The position numbers and the translations under genes are program-made. Shown here piece after piece: positions 8,562 through 20,874 of a stretch of DNA of 64,000 bases (position 1 is the stretch's first letter; every line of letters starts with the position of its first letter). The notes beneath the pieces are model-generated. The model was not told the DNA's origin, searched no databases, and saw only the letters and a list, made by a program, of their open reading frames with translations. Location of the stretch: NCBI RefSeq assembly GCF_026151655.1, contig NZ_JAMQPN010000002.1, positions 620,001 to 684,000 of the forward strand, read 5' to 3'. Source of the DNA: Leptospira soteropolitanensis (lineage in GTDB: Bacteria; Spirochaetota; Leptospiria; Leptospirales; Leptospiraceae).

Positions 8562-9812
8562 CTATTGGTGGTGGTGGAGGCACTCATCTAAACGAGGGTC
8601 CCCAACCGGAACTAAGCTGTGTTTTTCCAACTTTTTGAAGATAAAGAATCCGAAAATTCCCACAACACCCACAGTTCCGCCGAATGCTAAAACAAAGTGA
8701 AGGATAGAAAACTTTTCGAAGTTTGCAGGGAAAACCAACCAGAATAGTTCAAAGAACTGTGTGACTAGAATCCAAGCAGCTATTTTCCAAAGAAAATCAA
8801 TGTCTCTTTTGTTGGGACGATTGAGAAGAAGAAGGAACGGAATCACAAACTTCACAAAAGGAAGTGCAAGAGTTGTATATCCCCATCCACCTGTCATACG
8901 CATTTCGTAAAAGAAGGTTTCTTCTGGAATGTTTGCATACCAAATGAGCATAAATTGAGAGAACCCAACATAAGCCCAGAAAGTGGTCATACCCAAAAGG
9001 AATTTTGCAATATCATGGTAGTGGTTTTCATTCACCGCTTCACCAAGATAACCGTTTTTCTTGAGAATAGCGATTACGATTAAGTAGGAAGCAAGGGAAG
9101 TTTGGAAAGCACCAGCAAACGCATACACACCAAACATAGTGGAAAACCAGTGTGGAGTGAGTGACATAAGAAGGTCGAATGCCATAAAACACCAAGAAAG
9201 GGCAAAGAAGAGAATAAATCCTCCAGAGATCTTTGCCAAAGTTTTAGTGGTATCTACCACTTTATCTTTGTCCTGACCTACTGACTTTCCATGAAAGATG
9301 TAAGCAAATACAGACCAAACACCAATGAAAAGCACACAACGAATGATGAAAGCTGTTGGGTTTAGGTAACCTGACTTATGGTGAATGAGGTGGTCGTTTT
9401 CACGAACACTTGCATCTGCCCACTCATAAAGATCATGCATACCAAAAATCACACCCACAAGCAATAATCCTGCAATCGGTGTGAAAAGACCGTAAGTTTC
9501 AAAAAGTCGTCTAACCGTGACAGACCAATGGGAACCTGTTAGGTGTTGGATTGCTGTAAAAAAGATTCCTGTAATGGCAAGACCCACAACAAAGTAGGTT
9601 CCAATCAGTAAAATATGGTAACCTAAATTTGTATGATGGAAATGACCAGCTTCGTCCATGTGACGAGATGTTTCATGACCAAATCCGAGGAAAGCAATGA
9701 GAAAACTCACCACTCCCACTCCGATCATAGCAATGAGGGCATTACGAAGAGTAACTGGCAGTTGGAACTGCAGTAATTTTTCGTCTAGTTTCGCTGCTTT
9801 TGTAGAGCTCAT
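8562..9812 (-). CDS. actF: Alternative complex III subunit ActF
   Basis: 416-residue polytopic protein with about ten membrane helices, homologous to the NrfD-like ActF subunit of alternative complex III (quinol:cytochrome c/HiPIP oxidoreductase). Recognisable segments include TGSHWSVTVRRLFE, FALSWCFMAFDLLMSLTPHWFSTMFGVYAF and FSQFMLIWYANIPEE, which are typical of this subunit. It is shorter at the C-terminus than ActC and ends in a His-rich tail. AGGGGAAA precedes ATG9812. It is the sixth gene of the act operon. Confidence 0.92.
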   Translation of the reverse strand: MSSTKAAKLDEKLLQFQLPVTLRNALIAMIGVGVVSFLIAFLGFGHETSRHMDEAGHFHHTNLGYHILLIGTYFVVGLAITGIFFTAIQHLTGSHWSVTVRRLFETYGLFTPIAGLLLVGVIFGMHDLYEWADASVRENDHLIHHKSGYLNPTAFIIRCVLFIGVWSVFAYIFHGKSVGQDKDKVVDTTKTLAKISGGFILFFALSWCFMAFDLLMSLTPHWFSTMFGVYAFAGAFQTSLASYLIVIAILKKNGYLGEAVNENHYHDIAKFLLGMTTFWAYVGFSQFMLIWYANIPEETFFYEMRMTGGWGYTTLALPFVKFVIPFLLLLNRPNKRDIDFLWKIAAWILVTQFFELFWLVFPANFEKFSILHFVLAFGGTVGVVGIFGFFIFKKLEKHSLVPVGDPRLDECLHHHQ

Positions 9813-9820
9813 AATTTCCC

Positions 9821-10408
9821 CTAGTTCGCCTTTTTATTTTGAACTTCATATTCTTGAAGTTTTCGGATGTAAGCAATGAGCTTCCATCTGTCTTCTGGTT
9901 CGATTTGGTAAGCGTAACTTCCCATAAGACCTCGACCCATCGTGATGATATGATAGATTTGTCCATCGGACCAACCCTTGATTTTATCAGACACAACAGA
10001 AGGCGGCGATTGTTGAAATCTTGGAGCAGGTCCAACGACCGTTCCATTCCCTTGTCCCCTTACCCCGTGGCAAGGTGTACAGTAGGTTTGGTAACGTTTT
10101 TCACCAATCATTAAATCACCTAAGTTTGCTTTGGCGATTGGATTCTTTAATCCTTTATCAGCACCAGGAAGAGTGTCTGGTGTTGCTTCTGCTGCATAAG
10201 GGTATGGAAAGTATCCTACCGGAATCGCACCTTTGGGAGGAATCCGAGAAGCCGATCCATTGGTTGCAAAAGCATCAGCTTCCTGTGACTCACGTGCAGG
10301 AGAATCATACATACTAGGAAAGTATTCATAAACGGGAGTTTTGTAATCGCAATTCACGAGAACGAGGAGTCCCGCTAGTGCTAAAACTCTAAAGATGTTT
10401 TGTTTCAT
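9821..10408 (-). CDS. actE: Alternative complex III subunit ActE, monohaem cytochrome c lipoprotein
   Basis: 195 residues with a lipoprotein signal (LLVLVNC, Cys20) and one c-type haem site, CTPCH, in GEKRYQTYCTPCHGVRGQGNG. Met residues in IITMGRGLMGSYA can provide the sixth haem ligand. ActE is the monohaem cytochrome subunit that hands electrons from the complex to downstream acceptors on the periplasmic side. The gene overlaps actD by 4 nt. Confidence 0.92.
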   Translation of the reverse strand: MKQNIFRVLALAGLLVLVNCDYKTPVYEYFPSMYDSPARESQEADAFATNGSASRIPPKGAIPVGYFPYPYAAEATPDTLPGADKGLKNPIAKANLGDLMIGEKRYQTYCTPCHGVRGQGNGTVVGPAPRFQQSPPSVVSDKIKGWSDGQIYHIITMGRGLMGSYAYQIEPEDRWKLIAYIRKLQEYEVQNKKAN

Positions 10409-10971
10409 TTTTGGTTCTCCGGTTTTACCACGGTTACTTCTGATCCACCAAGGCCTTTTACGAAAGAAACAACTTCTGATTCGTTATAACCTTTAGCAGA
10501 TTTTGGAATCCAAAGACCGAATCTATGAGAGGTCAAATCCTGGTGAAGGATTCGACGGGTTGCTTTGGGAATACCGCTTAAAAAACATAGGGCAGCTACA
10601 GTGTAAATCCCTGCAGAAAATACAGTTAATTCAAAGATGATTGGCACATAAGCAAACCATGCGTTGAGAGATTTTCCAGAGATATTGAGAGGCCAGTCAT
10701 GGGCATGAGTGAGATACTGAAAAAGAATCCCAATCGTGCAACCAAAGATACCAGCAAAGAAAGTGATCCAAGGAAGTCCAGATCTTGGAGTTCCCATCGC
10801 TTCATCGATCCCGTGAACAGGATAAGGAAGGATACAATCAAATCCTTTGTAGTCTTTTTCTTTGGCTTTTTCAGCCGCATGCATGATTGCTTCGGGAGTC
10901 TCGAAAATTCCGAGAACTCCTTCATCCATTTCTTTATATTTGTGAAACTGTTCTAATTTTGGAAGATACAT
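10405..10971 (-). CDS. actD: Alternative complex III subunit ActD (DUF3341)
   Basis: 188 residues. An N-terminal soluble part (GVLGIFETPEAIMHAAEKAKEKDYKGFDCILPYPVHGIDEAMG) is followed by two membrane helices, the standard DUF3341 layout. ActD is a structural membrane subunit of ACIII without cofactors. ATG10971 lies 1 nt after the end of actC and the 3' end overlaps actE, so expression is coupled. Confidence 0.92.
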   Translation of the reverse strand: MYLPKLEQFHKYKEMDEGVLGIFETPEAIMHAAEKAKEKDYKGFDCILPYPVHGIDEAMGTPRSGLPWITFFAGIFGCTIGILFQYLTHAHDWPLNISGKSLNAWFAYVPIIFELTVFSAGIYTVAALCFLSGIPKATRRILHQDLTSHRFGLWIPKSAKGYNESEVVSFVKGLGGSEVTVVKPENQK

Positions 10972-10972
10972 A

Positions 10973-12346
10973 CTAGTGGTGTGCTCCTTCTTTCTGTGGC
11001 ATCACTGTTTTTACTTCTGCAATCGCAATCACTGGCATAATTCGGCACCAGAGAAGGAAGAGAGTAAAGAAGATACCGAAAGTTCCGATTAACATTGCGT
11101 AGTCGAAAAGTGTTGGCGTATACATAGCCCAACTGGATGGTAAAAAGTCACGGTTTAGTGTCATCATGATCACAAATCGTTCGAACCACATACCCACGTT
11201 TACCACAAGCGAAGCCACAAACATCACAGGGATGTTGTAACGAAGTTTGCGAAACCAGAATACCTGAGGCGACAATACGTTACAAGAAATCATGATGAAG
11301 TAAGCCCAACCATATGGACCGAATGCTCTGTTCCAGAATGCGAACACTTCGTATTCGTTTCCGGAATACCAAGCGATAAAAAATTCTGTTCCGTAAGCAA
11401 GACCTACGATAAGACCTGTTACCATCATAATCTTGTTCATATTGTCCAAGTGTTTCATGGTGATGTAGTTCTTTAAGTTGAACACTTCACGAGCAATCAC
11501 CATCAGCGTTACCACCATAGCGAAACCGGAGAAAATCGCACCGGCAACAAAGTATGGAGGAAAGATAGTCGTATGCCAACCTGGAAGGATGGAAACCGCG
11601 AAGTCGAAGGATACGATGGTGTGAACCGAAAGAACGAGTGGAGTGGAGAGAGCTGCCAAGATCATGGAAACGATTTCCAAATGAGACCAAGATCTTGCCG
11701 ATCCCACCCAACCGAAAGCAAGAACATTGTATAAGTTCTTTCTCCAAGTTTCTGTGGCACGGTCACGTAGTGTGGCAAGGTCAGGAATGAGTCCTAAATA
11801 CCAGAACACCATAGAGATGGAAAGGTATGTTGATACTGCAAACGTATCCCAAATCAGTGGAGAACGGAAGTTCACCCAAAGTGGACCTCTTTCGTTTGGA
11901 TAAGGAAACAACCAAAATCCGAGCCAAGGACGACCTACGTGAAGGATGAGGTTCGATGCCGCAACGAGTACAGCAAAGATTGTCATCGCTTCCGCGGCAC
12001 GGTTAATCCCTGTTCTCCAACCTTGACGGAAAAGGAATAGAACCGCAGAAATCAATGTTCCTGCGTGACCGATACCAATCCAGAATACGAAGTTTACTAC
12101 GAAAAATCCCCAACCGACTGGGTTGTTGATTCCGAGTAAGTAAAGACCTTCATAAAACAAATAACCGATGATGGCTACGTCGATCAGGGTGATCGTAAGA
12201 ACCAAAAGAAAAGTATTCCACCAAAGTTTGGTAGGAAAATCTTCGTTTGGTTTTGCGATATCAACGGTTACATCTTTAAGCGACTTCCCGCCTGTTACCA
12301 GGTCGGGGATATCTAATTTATCTCGAACTGCTTGTGCTAATGACAT
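10973..12346 (-). CDS. actC: Alternative complex III subunit ActC (NrfD/PsrC family)
   Basis: 457-residue NrfD-like protein with about ten membrane helices. Typical segments are [52 protein letters not shown] and [32 protein letters not shown]. ActC forms the quinol-oxidising membrane core next to the iron-sulphur arm of ActB. It follows actB by 20 nt. ActC and ActF are diverged duplicates, as usual for this complex. Confidence 0.93.
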   Translation of the reverse strand: MSLAQAVRDKLDIPDLVTGGKSLKDVTVDIAKPNEDFPTKLWWNTFLLVLTITLIDVAIIGYLFYEGLYLLGINNPVGWGFFVVNFVFWIGIGHAGTLISAVLFLFRQGWRTGINRAAEAMTIFAVLVAASNLILHVGRPWLGFWLFPYPNERGPLWVNFRSPLIWDTFAVSTYLSISMVFWYLGLIPDLATLRDRATETWRKNLYNVLAFGWVGSARSWSHLEIVSMILAALSTPLVLSVHTIVSFDFAVSILPGWHTTIFPPYFVAGAIFSGFAMVVTLMVIAREVFNLKNYITMKHLDNMNKIMMVTGLIVGLAYGTEFFIAWYSGNEYEVFAFWNRAFGPYGWAYFIMISCNVLSPQVFWFRKLRYNIPVMFVASLVVNVGMWFERFVIMMTLNRDFLPSSWAMYTPTLFDYAMLIGTFGIFFTLFLLWCRIMPVIAIAEVKTVMPQKEGAHH

Positions 12347-12366
12347 TCCCTTTGTGTTCTCCCCTG

Positions 12367-15498
<3,132 letters not shown>

Positions 15499-15519
15499 AA
15501 ATTATTACTTGTCTCCCGA

Positions 15520-16032
15520 TTATCTGTGGCACGTAGAACAATCGTTAGGAGCATTGTTCTCTCTATGGCAATCGACACAAAATCCCATATTGAGGGACTT
15601 GGACTGTCTAACCTTTACCATCTCTGCCATGTTACCGTGGCATGTGGAACAATCAACACCACGTTGTACGTGTCGTGAATGGTTAAAGAATACGAAGTCT
15701 GGTTGGTCATGAACCTTTACCCAGGACACTGGCGTGTTACTATCGTACTGTTCTTTAAGCCATTTAACATGTTCTTGGTTGCCCGCTACGTTACCTGCTC
15801 CATGGCAGTTCATACAAGTGGAACTTGGGGGAACTGTGGCATGGGCCGAATTTTCAACACCAGTATGGCAATACTTACAGTCGATTTTGTTATCGCCGGC
15901 ATGTATCTTATGGTTGAAGGGGATGGGCTGGTCGGGTGAATAGCCCACATAACGGCTAGGTGAAAAAATCAAATATGCTAGTGCTGCAATTGCAACGATA
16001 GGCACAGAGATCTTGAGTATTTTTATATTCAT
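15520..16032 (-). CDS. actA: Alternative complex III subunit ActA, pentahaem cytochrome c
   Basis: 170 residues: one N-terminal membrane anchor (ISVPIVAIAALAYLIF) and five CxxCH haem sites (CKYCH, CMNCH, CSTCH, CVDCH, CSTCH), plus extra His in FNHKIHAG and FNHSRHVQRG for distal ligation. This is the first gene of the act operon and the periplasmic multihaem subunit. The promoter should lie in the 264-nt gap upstream, where an inverted repeat is found (16167). Confidence 0.93.
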   Translation of the reverse strand: MNIKILKISVPIVAIAALAYLIFSPSRYVGYSPDQPIPFNHKIHAGDNKIDCKYCHTGVENSAHATVPPSSTCMNCHGAGNVAGNQEHVKWLKEQYDSNTPVSWVKVHDQPDFVFFNHSRHVQRGVDCSTCHGNMAEMVKVRQSKSLNMGFCVDCHRENNAPNDCSTCHR

Positions 16033-16166
16033 TCGCAGATTTCCTGAATCCGTTTACACTGTCTTCTGACAAGGAAAGGTAAAATCAGAAAAAAAGCAAG
16101 TATGTAAGGGTTTTGGATGCGAAAAAACATGAAAAGAGACATAATGTGAAATTTTTCATGAACTTT

Positions 16167-16193
16167 ATTAATTGAAACCGATTCTCAATTAAT
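16167..16193. promoter_or_regulatory. Inverted repeat upstream of actA
   Basis: Arms ATTAATTGA and TCAATTAAT (9 nt each, exact) are separated by 9 nt. A second short dyad TGAAA-TT-TTTCA is at 16147-16158. The repeat is 135 nt upstream of actA and faces the 3' end of the broken chemotaxis receptor, so it could be an operator for the respiratory operon. No clear -35/-10 pair could be assigned. Confidence 0.35.
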
Positions 16194-16296
16194 CGATAAT
16201 TCACCAACAAACGTTTGTTATCTTTCTAGAAAATCACCGAAGCCCCTTCACCATCGGCCTTAGACTGTGAAAAGTCTGTTCTAGCCCCCAGAACTT

Positions 16297-17294
16297 CTAG
16301 TTTTTTACAATGGTAAACCGATTCGCTATCGACCGAAGGGTATCAGCTGCATGAGAAAGCTTTTGCGAAGAGGAAGCCACCTGATCAGATCCTGTAGCAA
16401 TATGCATGGTTTCATCATTGATTCCAACCACTGACTGAGAAATTTGTTCGATGGCTCGTTTTTGTTCTTCGATGGCCTCGCGAATGGCCTCGGATTCCCG
16501 ACCCACTTCCGCAGAACGTTCCTCCACCTCTCGGTTATAGTTCAATTGGGACTAGGTAGCCAAAGAAAGCCGCTTCATCACGTTTTCCACTTCGGCTTGG
16601 TTGAGTGATTCCCCACCTAGTTTGGCTTGTTTGGTTATGTTTTCTGTATTGGCAAGGGTGGCTTTGGTATCCTTTTCAATCTGGATGGCACCTTTCGAAA
16701 GTTCTAAAATCTTTTGATTCAATTCAACAATATTGTTATGGTGTTTTGCCGTTGAAACAGCTGTTGTTTCCATGCTGGCTGCCACTTCTTCCGCGGAGGC
16801 GGTAGTACCTTGTGCCATATCCGAAAAACTAGAAGAGGAATCACGTAATCCTTCTGCAGAAATGGCGATCTCTTCTGCTACTGTTTGGATTTCTCCCAGA
16901 GATTTTCTAATACTTTTTACAAAACCATCCAAGGCCAAATTCTTTCGACCAATCTCATCATGGTTAGTAAATGTAAAGGCCTCAGTTAAATCTCCCTTTG
17001 CCATTTGGTCCAAAATCAACACAGAGTTTTCTAATGGCAAAAGGCGTTTTTTTAGAAACCAAAAGATACCAAAAACCACAACCGCCGTAATCAAAATGAC
17101 AACCACAACGGCAAAAATTGCCACTTGTATGAACCCAGAATTCATATCAGATTTGGGAAGAACAACTCCAATGATAGTATTCCATTCTTCCAATCGTTTC
17201 GATACTTGTTCTAAGTTCAAAGCAATCCAAAGAATCCCAATCAGTTTCCCATTATCTTCGATAGGAAAAGACACAAGACTTACAGGTAAACATT
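16297..17294 (-). pseudogene. Methyl-accepting chemotaxis protein, truncated and interrupted
   Basis: Remnant of a membrane chemoreceptor. It begins mid-way through a Cache-type sensor (PVSLVSFPIEDNGKLIG), has a membrane helix (VAIFAVVVVILITAVVVFGIFWFL), a HAMP region and receptor helices (TTASAEEVAASMETT). A TAG at 16552-16554 interrupts the frame, which continues in the same phase (SQLNYNREVEERSAEV) to a normal end (IANRFTIVKN). The conserved signalling tip (E-A-A-R-A-G-E-x-G type) is absent: GGESLNQA runs straight into EVENVMKRLS, so an internal stretch was deleted. The sensor 5' half and start are missing; a TAA precedes the remnant. Confidence 0.8.
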
Positions 17295-17562
17295 AAGAAG
17301 AAGTCCTCAATTCAAATACAAAATGAGAGCCGATACAACTGTGGATAAAACTAAAATGGAAAGGAATGTATAGAGACCAAGAATGTATTTTAAACTCTTC
17401 AAATATCCTGTATGTGACGTGGATTGGTGGAATTTTTAAGAACGAAATGAAGGTTTTATAGAAATAAATTTCCAAACTGACAAGTCACTTTTTCTGTTTC
17501 CGATGGAAACAATGTTCATTTAGAGGGAGTTACCAATCGATTTTTTCCTGTCTCCCTAGGGC
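17295..17562. other. Intergenic stretch without recognised gene
   Basis: Between the truncated chemoreceptor and the terminator of the glycosyltransferase gene. Short frames exist on the minus strand (for example 17293-17475) but show no recognisable motif or ribosome-binding site, and none resembles the missing sensor half of the receptor. I see nothing else here. Confidence 0.5.
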
Positions 17563-17598
17563 AAAAAAAAAGGCCCTGATTCTGACATCGAAGGGCCC
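17563..17598 (-). terminator. Intrinsic terminator of the glycosyltransferase gene
   Basis: Read on the minus strand: stem GGCCCT / AGGGCC with a nested GAT/ATC pair, followed by nine T. It lies about 30 nt beyond the stop codon at 17629. Confidence 0.8.
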
Positions 17599-17628
17599 TA
17601 AAAACCAGACTTACACAATTTAGCCTAG

Positions 17629-19335
17629 TTATACTTTCGAATTTTTAGAAGATTTCCCCTGAATTTTTTTTAGCCAAACCAATGAAATTTTCTTTGTAAC
17701 AAGGTTTCTTGTCTCTTTTTTCAAAAAAGCTACGTTTGGAGTGGCTACTTTAAAGGATTCCCTCTCCAAAACGGGCTCAATGGTATAATCTTTTCCGGCA
17801 AATTCTTTTAATTGGCTTAGTTTTTCCGACGGAAGGATGAGAAGCCTTTCTGGTTTTTCCGACCAAAGCCTGTCCAATTTGTCTTTATCATAGACATTGC
17901 GGAAGTTTCTCTCTGCATAAAAGCCATAAGATCTTTTGGAATTGGACAACCAAAAGGTATACACAACCGGTTCGTTTGGCTCCAGTTCTTTGATTTTGGC
18001 ACCAAACTCTTTGGCCGGCTGGTAACTTGTGAGTAGCGGATAAAATTGTAAACTAATGGAACTAAAAAACAGAGTGGCACCGACAAGTGTCACAAGCACT
18101 TCCAAGGGAATGAGCTGTGCCAGTAACAAAATCAGTAAAATCCCAATGGCACCGAATACGTAATACACAATTCCCACTTCCGCAACAAAAACCGGAATGA
18201 GAAAGTAACCCACTAAATACACAAGCCCTGCAATGAGAAAAGAAGGACGTAACCTTTCTACACTCGAACGAAATAAACTTTCTTCGGCAATCTTGCCAAA
18301 ATAGAGTGCAGCCCCTGGAAGCACCCAATAAGTATATTGCGGGAGAGGAAATCTGGAAAAAGAAATTAAAAATAAAAATAAAAATACCCAAAACGGAATC
18401 ACAAAGTCGATGTCTTTGTATTCATTCGAACGGATTTTTCGAAGGATTTCTTTCCAACCAAGAGATTTGATATAATTGTAAGATCGAAATGCGATGTAGA
18501 TGATCATAGGCACCACTCCACTAAAGAATGCCCATGAAAAAGATTTATAAAAGTAAAATGGATCGAACTTCACATCATACATTTCTTTGTAGAACCGACC
18601 AAAGGATTGGATCCACAAAAAGAAGGAAGGCCCATAGGAATTAAAACTTTTGTATAAAAGAACACACCAAAAAGCAGGAAGGGAGGCAAGAACCAGAATC
18701 CCCGTTGGTATTCGCATTGAAAGAAGTAACTTCCAATCCCTTCGAAATAGAATATCCCCACCAATGGACAGAGCAGGAATGACTACAGAAATTGGACCTT
18801 TGGTAATAAAGCCCATAGACATCATGAGATACATTAAGTAGAAATAGTTGGGATTTTTTTTTCTTCCTAAATAGTAAAAATGATAAGTAAACACCAAATA
18901 GGCGGTCAGATACACATCGATTTTGGGATCCACTACCATCGCATAAAATCCAGGAGCCAAAAGATAAGCAAAAGATGCTAAGTAACCTTGCCTTTCTTTT
19001 CCACCTGTTAGTATGGTGATTCGGTAAATGGAATAAACAGAAAGAAGGCTTAAAAAAATGGCCGGGATTCGGAAGGCAATATTACTGATTCCAAAAAGAG
19101 AAAATGAAGTAGCAATGGTCCAAAACGTCAATATAGGTTTGTCTAAGTATCTTCTACCGTTATCAAATAGAGTAAAAAAATCACCAGATAACACGAGTTC
19201 ACGGCTGATACTTGCATACTGCGAACTGTCAATATCAATCACATCTAAGGGAAGCGTAAATAAGACAGGTAGAGATGCGAGGAGTAATAGAATTCGATAA
19301 ATAATTCTTTCAGATGGAGTCAGTGTTTCTTTCAT
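17629..19335 (-). CDS. GT39/GT83-type membrane glycosyltransferase (ArnT/PMT-like)
   Basis: 568 residues with a dozen or so membrane helices. The first periplasmic loop has the acidic catalytic-type motif VIDIDSSQYASISRELVLSGDFF and RRYLDKPILTFW, as in PMT_2/ArnT enzymes that use polyprenyl-phosphate sugars to modify lipid A or proteins. The C-terminal third is a soluble periplasmic domain. Start set at ATG19335 ([10 protein letters not shown]), which follows the stop of the upstream lipoprotein gene by reuse of TAGAATG; an in-frame ATG at 19362 lies inside that gene. The substrate is unknown. A strong terminator follows. Confidence 0.8.
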   Translation of the reverse strand: MKETLTPSERIIYRILLLLASLPVLFTLPLDVIDIDSSQYASISRELVLSGDFFTLFDNGRRYLDKPILTFWTIATSFSLFGISNIAFRIPAIFLSLLSVYSIYRITILTGGKERQGYLASFAYLLAPGFYAMVVDPKIDVYLTAYLVFTYHFYYLGRKKNPNYFYLMYLMMSMGFITKGPISVVIPALSIGGDILFRRDWKLLLSMRIPTGILVLASLPAFWCVLLYKSFNSYGPSFFLWIQSFGRFYKEMYDVKFDPFYFYKSFSWAFFSGVVPMIIYIAFRSYNYIKSLGWKEILRKIRSNEYKDIDFVIPFWVFLFLFLISFSRFPLPQYTYWVLPGAALYFGKIAEESLFRSSVERLRPSFLIAGLVYLVGYFLIPVFVAEVGIVYYVFGAIGILLILLLAQLIPLEVLVTLVGATLFFSSISLQFYPLLTSYQPAKEFGAKIKELEPNEPVVYTFWLSNSKRSYGFYAERNFRNVYDKDKLDRLWSEKPERLLILPSEKLSQLKEFAGKDYTIEPVLERESFKVATPNVAFLKKETRNLVTKKISLVWLKKIQGKSSKNSKV

Positions 19336-19616
19336 TCTAAGGTACCAATTTGGATGAGGCATTGTCCAAATCCTTTACAAGAATTTGGTTCTTGGTCATA
19401 ACATTGTAAAATATCGCTATTATGAGTGGTGCATCCATCCATACATTGGATCCTACCCGTACGTTTGACATCAGGTGCTAAAGTGAGTTTTAGTTCTTCT
19501 TCTGTGCAAGAGATAAAAACTTCACAAGCCGCTTGGCATTTTTTTTCGACTATATCTTGGCAGTTTGTTACCAATAGGACTAACGTTAGAGTTAAAATCC
19601 AATTACCTTGTTTCAC
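19332..19616 (-). CDS. Small Cys-rich lipoprotein
   Basis: 94 residues starting at GTG19616, with AAGGA 8 nt upstream. Signal peptide [13 protein letters not shown], lipid Cys at residue 19. The mature part has eight further cysteines ([31 protein letters not shown]), a pattern known from Leptospira Cys-rich lipoproteins and likely disulphide-bonded in the periplasm. The 5' end overlaps rlmN by 14 nt and the 3' end abuts the glycosyltransferase, so the three form one operon. The function is unknown. Confidence 0.75.
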   Translation of the reverse strand: MKQGNWILTLTLVLLVTNCQDIVEKKCQAACEVFISCTEEELKLTLAPDVKRTGRIQCMDGCTTHNSDILQCYDQEPNSCKGFGQCLIQIGTLE

Positions 19617-20661
19617 TTCGTATTCCTTTTAATGCTAACATTCCACAAGCGCCATTGATGTCACGACCAGGACTTCTGCGATTGAGGATGGGAGCCGTTG
19701 TTTTAGCTTTGAGATGCATAACAAAGTCTTTTACTTCGTCATCGGTTGGCCTTCGCCATCCGGTAAAATCTGTATTGAGAGGGATCACATTGATTTTGCA
19801 TTTATTGACGGAACGAGAAATTTTTGCGAGCCTTTCCGCATTGTCACGACCCATATTGACGTCCGGAATCATTACGTATTCAAAGGTAATGGCTCGGTCA
19901 AGTTCCTTGGTGAAACGTTTGGCTGATTCGATCAATTTCTCTAACGGATGTTTGTCGTTTACATCCATAACCGATGAACGTGAGTTAGGGTTAGGGTGAT
20001 TTAGAGAAATCGCAAAATTAAACGGTTCCTTATTTTCGATAAACCGGTTGATCCCTGTGGTGACGCCTGCTGTGGAAATGGTAATTCGGAGGGCACCGAG
20101 GCCAAATCCGTCTTGGTCTCTAAGGATATGGGCTGCCTTCATCACAGAAAAATAATTGTGCATGGGTTCACCCATTCCCATAAACACGATATTGGTGGCA
20201 CGGTCGCCGACCAGTCGTTCTACTTGCAAAACTTGATCGAGGATTTGCCAAGTATGAAGGTTGCCCTTGTATTCCAAAAGTCCGGTCGCACAAAATTTAC
20301 AATTGAGAGTACAACCAATTTGAGAAGAAATACAGATGGTCTTTCTTCCCCCATCACCAGAGGGAATCCAAACGGCTTCGATTTCTTTGTTTTCACCCAC
20401 ATAAAAAGTGAACTTCCGAGTCCCATCTTCTTTAGATGCGAGGTCCCGACCCAGTTCAATTTCTGGATAGAGGGTATGTTCTTTTAATTTTTCGCGGACC
20501 TCTTTGGATAAGGTGGTAAACTGATCCAAATTCGTGTAACGATTCTTATAAATGCCTGTATAAATTTGTGCCGCTCGGTATTTTTCCAAACCCAAAGAAA
20601 CACAGATCTCTTCTAGTTCTTTTTTGGTTTTCCCTTTGAGAACCGGTATTTCCTCTTTCAT
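19603..20661 (-). CDS. rlmN: 23S rRNA (adenine2503-C2)-methyltransferase RlmN
   Basis: Radical-SAM dual-specificity methylase that modifies A2503 of 23S rRNA and A37 of some tRNAs. The [4Fe-4S]/SAM motif [35 protein letters not shown] and the C-terminal catalytic cysteine in INGACGML are all present. Start set at ATG20661 ([10 protein letters not shown]), which matches family length (352 residues); a longer frame to 20715 adds a basic leader unlike the family. AGGTGG lies about 14 nt upstream. Confidence 0.93.
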   Translation of the reverse strand: MKEEIPVLKGKTKKELEEICVSLGLEKYRAAQIYTGIYKNRYTNLDQFTTLSKEVREKLKEHTLYPEIELGRDLASKEDGTRKFTFYVGENKEIEAVWIPSGDGGRKTICISSQIGCTLNCKFCATGLLEYKGNLHTWQILDQVLQVERLVGDRATNIVFMGMGEPMHNYFSVMKAAHILRDQDGFGLGALRITISTAGVTTGINRFIENKEPFNFAISLNHPNPNSRSSVMDVNDKHPLEKLIESAKRFTKELDRAITFEYVMIPDVNMGRDNAERLAKISRSVNKCKINVIPLNTDFTGWRRPTDDEVKDFVMHLKAKTTAPILNRRSPGRDINGACGMLALKGIRSETR

Positions 20662-20874
20662 TTGTTTGGAACATCCACCTTTAGCCAATCTTTTCGTTGC
20701 CCCCCGTCGGGACAAGGATTTCCGGCAATTCTTTTAGACTTACCTTAGATTCTTTCCTGATACAAGTCGAATTTGAAATCCAAAAGAAACCTGTTCGAAA
20801 AATGGTTCACCAAATGGACATTGACTTACACACACTGATTCAAAAGCCTAGTATCTAGTGAGGAAAATTTACGA

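Noticed and set aside
16261..16296. Short hairpins after the chemoreceptor end, considered as terminator
   Set aside because: Stems of about 5 bp without a U-tract in the correct direction.
17293..17475. 60-codon minus-strand frame next to the broken chemoreceptor
   Set aside because: No motif, no ribosome-binding site, and no likeness to the missing receptor part.
20821..20854. TTGACT and TAGTAT before the sterol-desaturase-like gene
   Set aside because: Spacer is 22 nt, too long for a normal promoter.
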